Part shown: one piece after another, positions 15,901-24,900 of the stretch
How positions within the stretch are numbered: the first letter of the stretch is position 1
Layout: each line of letters starts with the position of its first letter
Notes under the pieces: generated by a model
What the model was told of the DNA's origin: nothing
Databases searched by the model: none
What the model saw: the letters and a program-made list of their open reading frames with translations, nothing else
Translations under genes and position numbers: made by a program
NCBI GenBank assembly: GCA_014874475.1
Contig: JADBJJ010000025.1
Location: 1 to 64,000, forward strand
DNA from: Chloroflexota bacterium
GTDB lineage: Bacteria > Chloroflexota > Anaerolineae > B4-G1 > DUEL01
Direction: 5' to 3'
DNA: 64,000 nucleotides

Positions 15901-18900
15901 GGTCACGCCGATTGACACCTGCTACACCCGCACCGTCACCGTCACCGTGCGCAACGCCGGACTCCTCAGCGTCTACTCCGCCGCCCTCACCGAGACGCTG
16001 CCGCTGGGCCTGCGGTACATCACCAATACCACCCAGGTCAGCACCGATACCGTTACCTGGCAACTCGGTCCCAATCCCAGCATCGTCGGGCAAAACCTGT
16101 ATTGGGATTCCACCAGCGGCGGGCCGCTGGACACGCTCCTTTCCCGCATCCGCCCCGGCGGGACGGTCTACCTGCGCTACGACGTCTACGCCTCCTGCCC
16201 ATTCGAGGGTGGGCAACTGCGCATCCAGACCGGATACCTGGACGCCTGTCGCAACCCCTACCTCACCGAGGCCTCGTACTTTGTGATGCCGGTGCGCCAG
16301 GCCGACCTGACCCTGGTCAAAACCGGCGAGAATCTCAGCCGCACTTCCCCCTCACCCACAATGATTTACGCCGAGCCGGGGGAGCCGGTGGTCTTTACGC
16401 TCACGCTTTCCAATGCCAGCGCCGCGGCTCCGGCGCACCTGGTGGCGGTCACCGATACGCTACCGGGCAACGTGGTCTTTTGGGACGCCAGCCCCGGCTA
16501 CAGCGGCCCCGCGCCCGGCTCCCTGGGCGGGGTCATCACCTGGTCCATCCCGCTGCTCAACCCCGGCGAGAGCCGCGTCCTCACCGTGACCACCGTGGTC
16601 AGCCAGCCGGAGGGGTGCACGGTGGCCGACACGTACAACACCGCCGCCGTCGCCTGGGGCTGCCCCGACGGCTGCCGCCAGAGTCTCCCGCCGACGCAGG
16701 TCACGCTGCGCACCCGGCCGGTCTACGATACACCGAGCATCCGCACCGACATCCCGCCCGCCACCCTCCACCGGTGCGGCGGCGAGATCACGGTTACCCT
16801 GAACAACCAGGGGCCGCCCGCCTACAACGTGATCCTCACCGACACCCTGCCCTCCGGCTATGTCTACAGCGCCACCGTCTACGCCAGCACCCCACCCTCC
16901 AGCACGAGGGACCTGGGCCAGACGGTGGTCTACACCTGGGGCGTGCTCCCCACCGGCCTGACCACGCTCGTCCTGGCGGTGCGCAACAGCGTCGGAGCGG
17001 GCGGGTGCGTCGTGCCTTTCGGCCCCAACGTCATCACCATGACCTATGACGACGACATCGCTGATTGTTACACCACGGGTCTGTACAGCACCACTGCATC
17101 GGCGAACATCAACGTGGTGAGTCCTACCCTGGCAGTGGACAAGTCCCCCGCCAGCCTCACCGCCCAGGTGGGCCAACAGGTCACCTGGACGCTGACGGTG
17201 ACCAACACCGGCAATGGCACGGCCTACAACGTGGTGGTGACCGACGTGGTCGGTTCATCCTTCGTCAGTGTGACGGCGACCGGCGGTGGGGTCGTCGCCG
17301 GGAACGTGGTCACCTGGACGCCGGCGCCGATTCCCGCCGATGGGGTCTGGACGGCGCAGGTGAGCGCAGTGCTCATCAACACCGGCGATAACCGCAACGT
17401 CGTCACCGCCACCGCCTCCTGCGATACGGGGTGTCTGGCCACCACCGCCTCCGATGTGGCCTACGTCACCCTGATGCAGGGGTTTGACAAGGGGCCAGCG
17501 ATCCAGACCGGCACCATCGGCAGCCTGGTCGTCTTTACCTTCACCGCCTTTCTGCCCGATATTGAGAACATCTACGAGCAATTAACCTTCACGGATTCGC
17601 TCTTTGCCGGTCTGGGCTACGTGGCCTCTGCTCTCACTGTCACCTGGGATGTTGACGGCAATCAGGGCGGACCGGTGACTACTGTAATCACTACCCCGAG
17701 TTCCACACCCGGCTATCTGAATAGCGGCGATATCGTCTGGCGGCTGGGGAATATGACCGGCACCGTGCAAGTGAACGGCGTGATCACGGCTGTGATCCAG
17801 AATGCCGCCGTTGCCTACGACGGTGCCCGGCTGACCAACTGGCTGGCGATGACCTACTGGGACGACGGCCAGCCCTACCGCTACGATGACTTTGCTCAGG
17901 TGGACGTGCTAGAGCCGCTCCTGCACATCGGCAAGTCCTACGGGACGCCGTATGGATGCAACGCCACGCTGTTGCAGGATGATTTCAACGACGGGAATGC
18001 TACCGGCTGGGTGGCCGGCAGCGGCACGTGGAATGTGGTTCAGGGAGAATACCGCGCAACCGGTAGCGGTGCTACACGCCTCAATGGCAGCACTGCATGG
18101 ACTGACTACAGTTTCAGCGCAATGCTGCGCGGGGATAGCACGACGAACAGGCCTGGAATATATTTGCGCCATGCTGATGATAATAACTTCGTGCGACTGT
18201 TTTGGCCTACCACTTCTACCTTGCGCTTACAGCAGCGAGTTGGTGGAACTTTTACCACTCTCCGGGATTACTCGTACGCGTTTACCCCTGATACCTGGTA
18301 TCACTTTGAGGTGCAAGTAACAGGCAACACCGTTTATATCTGGGTGAACGGTAGATTGCTGACACCGGTGACGTCATTCTCCCCCACTTTATCAGCCGGA
18401 CGAATAGGGCTTTACAACTCGGGTACCAGCACAGCCGTCTCCCGCTTTGATGACATCCTGGTCACCCGCCTGGGCGATATGGCCTGCACCGTCGGCGCGG
18501 GCGACCTGGTCACCTACACCCTCACCATCTCCAACCAGGCCCGCATCCCCGGCTACGACCTGGTCATCACCGATGTGATCCCCGCCGGGACCAGCCTGGT
18601 CACCTACACGATGACCTCGGATGACCCCACCGCTCAGGTAGTGGCCGCGCCTGCTCCCATCCCCGGCGCCACGGGCGTGCTCACCTGGGGCATCAACCAC
18701 CTGACCCCCACCGTCCCCTACACCTGGGGCCAGCATACCGCCATCACCCTCAACGTGGTGCTTCAGATCGCCGATGGGATTACTGCCAACACGGTGCTTT
18801 CCAACCAGGCCTCGCTGGCCTACAGTTCCCAGCCCGGCAGCGGCCCCGTGGGCGTGGAGCGCCCCTACAGCGGCGGCTCCCACTCCACCGCCGTGCGCAC

Positions 18901-21900
18901 CGTCAACGGCGGCATCCTCAAGACGGTCACCTTCTCCCCGCCGCCCACGGCCACGCTGGGCACGCTGGTCACCTACACGCTGATCGTGCCCGCCAGCCCC
19001 ATCAGCGCCACGCTGTACACCGTGCGGGTGACCGATACGGTGGACAGCCGTCTGCGGATAGAGGGGGTGACCACCGGCGGTGGGACGGGCGGGCTCTCCG
19101 GTTGGGCCGGCCAGTTGGTCACGGCCACCTTTGCCAGCATCCCCCACAGCACGCAGGCTTTCATTACCATCACCGCGCGCATCTCCCACGAGTGGCCCAG
19201 CGCGGCGGGCGACGCCAACGCCGGCGACGTCATCACCGACGTGGCGCAGATGAGCCACGCCACCGCCCCGGTGACCAGCAGCAACACGGTCAGCACGACG
19301 GTGGGCGAGCCGAACCTGCTCCTGGATAAATCTGCCGAATCCAGCACCGGGAGCCTCACCGACCTGGACGGCACGGCCCTGCTGACGTACACCATCCGCC
19401 TGACCAACACCGGTACCAGCCCTGCCTACAGCGTCTACATCACCGACGCGGTTCCGGCGGGCATCTCCGTCACCGCCCAGTACGGCGGCGATAGCCGCAG
19501 CGGTCCGGTCGTGGGGCCAGGGGTACTCACCTGGATAGTGGGGTATATCAGCAACACCGCCCCGGCCAACGTCGTCGTCCTCACCTATACCGCGCGCGTC
19601 TCCCAGGCGCTGGTCAACGCCTGGATGACCAACACCGTGGACATCCTCTACCACTCCCTCACCGACACCATCCCCGGCGTGCGGCCCTACACAAACACCG
19701 ACCAGTTGCCATTGGAGACGGCCCAACCGGCGGTGGACAAACTCACCGAACCCTTTATCCTTGAAGTCGGCGATGTGGTGACCTACCATGTGGTCTTCAC
19801 GGTCCCGGCCGGGACGGTCTGGTCAGGTCACACGTTGGTGGATAGCCTCAGCCCCGGTCTCTGGTATATCACCAACAGCGAGACCCTGACCTGGACGCCG
19901 CCCACGGTCAACGTGACCATCACCAGCCGGGTGAGCAATACGACCGAGGTCCCCGGTTCCCAGATCATCCGCTGGTACTTTGAACCCATCACCAGCGAGC
20001 AGGAGAACCCAACGGTGGTCACGATGACCTTCCAGGCGCAGGCCGTCGGGCTGCGTATAGACACGCTGGAGCCGGTCTGGCTCACCCAGACCGAGCGCTT
20101 CTGGCCGAGCAACTATGTGCAATTGGAGTTCCCGTGGCCGAACGTGGTGACCGATGTCGTCGTCAATATGCTCCTCCAGCCCTACCTGGAGATCGCCAAA
20201 GAGAGCACCCCGCCGCCTGGTGCATTCGTAGGTGCGGGCGACCGCATCACCTATACGCTGGTGGTCACCAACTCCGGCCACGGCCAGGCCTACGACATCG
20301 TCATTAGCGACGTCCTGCCGGCGGAACTGTTCTACGTGACGTCCACCGTCGCCAGCGATAGCCCGCCGTATATCACCTTCCTCGCTGAGCCGCCGATGGG
20401 CGCCACGGGGGTGCTGACCTGGCGGGTGAACGAACTCTGGGGGCTGGAGTGGGGTTCCTATGGGCCGAAGGTGGCGACGGTCACCGTCGTGGCGCAGGTG
20501 ACCGACACCGTTGGCGCCAACCTCATCCTGACCAACACCGCCGCCATCCCATACTACGACTCCCAGCCCGGCGACGGCCCCGGCCCCTACATCCCCGACG
20601 AGCGGGAGTACACCGACGGCTCCGACAGCGTCTATCACCGCACGGTGGACGCGGGAATCCTCAAGACCGTCACCCCGCCCACGGCCACGTTGGGGAGTGT
20701 GGTCACCTACGTCATCGTCGTCCCGGCGACGCCCATCACCGCCACCCTCTACGACGTGACCGTCACCGACCGACTGGATTCCCGCCTGCAACTGCACACG
20801 GTGACGGACGGGCCGGACGGCGATGTGACCGTCGGCGGCAACACGTTCACCGTCACCTATCCGGCCATCCCGCACGGCCAGCAGCGCTTGATCACGGTGA
20901 CGGCGATCCTCTCCGACCCGCTGGGGGCGGTGGCGGGCAACGTCATCACCAACCTGGCGGTCCTGCAGCACCGGGACGGCGGCCCGACGAACTCCAATCA
21001 GCCGGTCTTTACCGTCACCGAGCCGTCGCTGGCGCTGGTCAAATCCAGCGACCCGCCCACCAGCAGCACCGTCCGCGCCGGCGAGCGGGTGACCTACACC
21101 GTCGCTATCACCAACCGTTCGGGGGTCACCATCAGCCTCGCCTACGACGTCCTCTTCACCGACACGCTGCCAGTCGGGATGCGTGCGGCTCCCCCCGTGC
21201 TTCTCGCCGTTACGCTGAACGGCGCACCCGCTTCGGCCAGCGATTACATCACCGGCTATAACCCGGCCACCGGCGCCTTCACCGTCGCCTTCACCCCCGC
21301 CTTCAGCATCCCCCTGGGCGGCGAACTGGTCATCCAGTACGTGGCGACGGTGGATTCCGATGCCCCGGCCGCCACCGACCTGACGAACCGGGCTGAGGCC
21401 ACCTGGTCCAGCCTGCCCGGAGACGTGCCCGGCGACCGGGATTACGGCCCGATCACCGACACGACCACTGTGCACACACCGCTGGCGACTGGTCTGGTCA
21501 AGAACGTCTCACCGCCCACGGTGACGGTCGGCTCGCGGGTGGTCTTTACAGTCGCCGTACCCACCCCGCCCGTCGGGGCCGTGCTGCACAACGTCATCGT
21601 CACCGATGTGGTGGACGGCCGCCTGCGGATTGACGGGGTCAGTCCCAACGCCACCTTCAGCGGCCAGGTGGTCACCGCCTTCTTCACGACCATCCCCACC
21701 TACACGCAGCAGCACATCATCATCACGGCCACCGTGCGCGACCTGGTCACCGTCACCGCCGGCACGCAGATCACGAATGGGGCCCTCTTTGACTATCGGG
21801 ACAACCCGTCCGGCCCCATCCCGTCCAATGTGGTGACGGTCACCGTGGCCGAGCCGCAGGTCACACTGGACAAATCCGTCCAGGTGCCGCGCGACCCGCT

Positions 21901-24900
21901 GGGCGCAGGCGACATCGTCACCTACACCCTGGCTCTCTCCAACACCGGCACCTGGCCGGCCTACGACCTGGTCATCACCGATAGCCTCCCGGCCGGCCTC
22001 TCCTTCGTCGCCACCGTCGGCTTCACCGTCACCGACCCGGCCACCGCCGCGCTGGGCGGGACTTATCCGGCCTGGACGGTCTCGCAACTGAACGTGGGCG
22101 GCTTTGTCTACATCACCTTCACCGCGCAGGTGGCCTGGGACATCGGTGCGGGGCGGGTTCTGACCAACGCCGCCTGGGGCCGGTACGACGGCCAACCCGG
22201 CCCGAACCCCGACCAGCGGACGTATCCCATCCCGACGGACACCGTGCCGGTGAACACCGGCTACCCGGCGCTGGACCTGGAGAAATCGGCCGCGCCGAGC
22301 CCGGTGGAGGCGGGTGGCCTTTTGACCTATACCCTTACTGTGACCAACACCGGTATTGTTTCGGCGACGGGCGTGGTCATCACCGATGCGGTCCCGGCCA
22401 ACACCACCTACCTGTCCTGCGGTCCGGCCCCGTGCAGTGAGGGGGGCGGCGTCGTCTCCTGGACGCTGGGCGTGCTGGATATCGGCGTCCCGCGCCTGGT
22501 GACCATGGTCGTGCAGGTGGCCTCGCCGCTGCCCAACGGGACAATCATCACCAACACCGCCTGGGTCACCTCCACCGAGGGCCTGACCGACACCGACACC
22601 ATCACCACGCCGGTGGGGAGCGCCCCCATTCTGCATCTGGCCAAGTCCAGCACCGACGGGAACGGGCTGCCCTTGCGCCCCGGCGACCTCCTGACCTACA
22701 CCCTCGTCGTCTCCAATACCGGCAACGAGACGGCCACCAACGTGACCGTCTCCGACACCATCCCGGCCCACACCACCTACGTCCCCGGCTCCATCGCTGG
22801 CGGGGATAGCCGCAGCGACGCCGGTCTGCCGGTGCTGGTCTGGACGATCAACACTCTACCGCCGAACGTGCCGGTTTATTTGACCTTTGCCGTCACGGTC
22901 AACATCCCGCTGACGGACGGGCTGCCGATTGTTAACACCGGCGCGGTCACCGCCACCCAGGTGCCGACACCGACCACCGATACGGTCACCGATACCGTCA
23001 CGTCTGCCCATATATTGGCCGTGACCAAGAGCGCCTGGCCCAGCCCGGTGCAGGCCGGAGACCTGCTGACCTACACCATCGCCTACACCGTCACGGGCGA
23101 CGAGCCGGTCTACGGCGTGACCGTCAGCGACACGGTGCCGGTCAACACCACCTTCGTCACCGCGACACTTCCTCACATCCTGATAGGCGACACAGTGGTC
23201 TGGCCGTTGGGCGACTTTTTGCCGCCCGCAAGCGGAATCACCCAGGCCACCGGCATCCTGACCCTGGTGGTGCAGGTGGACAGCCCGCTGGTCAGCGGCA
23301 CGGTCATTTATAACGCCGTCGCCATCACCGACACGTCGGGCCTCACAGACACCGACGACATCACCACGCCGGTCCAGAGCAGCCACACGCTGAGCGTGAC
23401 CAAGAGCGCGTCGCCTTCGCCGGTGCAGGCCGGGGGGTTGCTGACCTACACCATCGCCTGGGGCATCTCCGGCAACGAGCCGGCCTTCGGGGTGACGGTC
23501 TCGGACACAGTGCCGCTGAGCACGACTTTTGTTTCCTGCACCGGCGGCCTCTCCTGCGATGAGTCGGGCGGCCTGGTGACCTGGGACCTCGGCGACCAGT
23601 ACCCGCCCGCCTCGGGCGTGTTGACCCTGGTGGTTCTTGTGGACAGCCCGCTGGTGAGCGGCACGCTTATCTACAACGGTGTCGCCATCACCGACACGTC
23701 CGGCCTCACGGATACGGACGACATCACCACGCCGGTCCAGAGCAGCCACGCGCTGAGCGTGGCCAAGAGCGCGTCGCCTTCGCCGGTGCAGGCCGGGGGG
23801 TTGCTGACCTACACCATCGCCTGGAGCGTCTCCGGCAACGAGCCGGCCTTTGGGGTGACGGTCTCGGACACGGTGCCGCTGAGCACGACCTATGTGGCCT
23901 GCGCTGGCGGCCTATCCTGCGATGAGTCGGGCGGTCTGGTCACCTGGAGTTTGGGCGACCAGTACCCGCCCGCATCGGGTGTGGTCACCCTCATCGTTCG
24001 GGTGGATAGCACCGTACCTACCGGGACGGTGCTCTACAACGCCGTTGCCATCACCGATACCTCCGGCATCACCGACACCGACGAGATCACTACACCGGTG
24101 GAAGCCCGCGCCGACCTGGCGGTTGTCAAGGCCGACGACCCCGACCCGGTCATCGTGGGCACACTGCTCACCTATACGCTGTCGGTGACCAACTACGGCC
24201 CGTCCGACGCCCAGAACGTAGTGGCGACCGACATTTTGCCGCCGGAGGTGGCCTTCGTCTCCGCCGATCCCGCGCAGAGCGCCGGCCCCAACCCGCTGGT
24301 CTGGAATCTCGGCGACCTGGCCGTGGGCGAATCCCTGCGGCTGACGGTCACCGTACGGGTGCTGGTGACGACGACCGGCGTCTTTACCAACGCGGTCACC
24401 GTCGGCTCCGACACGCCCGACGACAATCCCGCCAACAACACCGACGACGAACCCACCACGCCGCTGGTGCCGGGTCTGGAACTGACCAAAGACGTGGCGC
24501 CGGGCCAGGCGGTGCGGAGTATGCCCTTCACCTACACCATCCGCATCACCAACACCGGCCAGGTGACCTTTGACCCGCTGGTGCTGACGGACACGCTGCC
24601 CGCCGATTTCCACTACGTCGTCGGTTCCGGCAACCCATCCGACCCGGACATCATCGCCGAGCCGACGCTGGTCTGGCAGAACCTGGGACCGCTGGCGCCG
24701 GGCGCGAGCCTCACCGTCACCTTCGCCGTCACCGCCACGCCGGGCATCACCGGCACCTACTGGAACGTGGCGCTGGTCGGTGGCGAGTATCCGGGCGGCG
24801 TCCTGACCGACACCGACGACGCGCCGGTGGCGATTGAGGACCCCACGGTCGCCATAGATAAGCAGTTGGTGGCCTTTGACAACGACGACCTGCTTCCCAA

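Noticed and set aside
14018-16216. 732-codon minus-strand open frame inside the giant gene
   Set aside because: Gly/Asp/Arg-rich low-complexity translation caused by GC-rich codons of the real plus-strand gene; no family resemblance or ribosome site.
19823-21475. 550-codon minus-strand open frame inside the giant gene
   Set aside because: Same shadow effect as the other reverse frames (also 18392-19789, 21509-22771 and 23912-25522).
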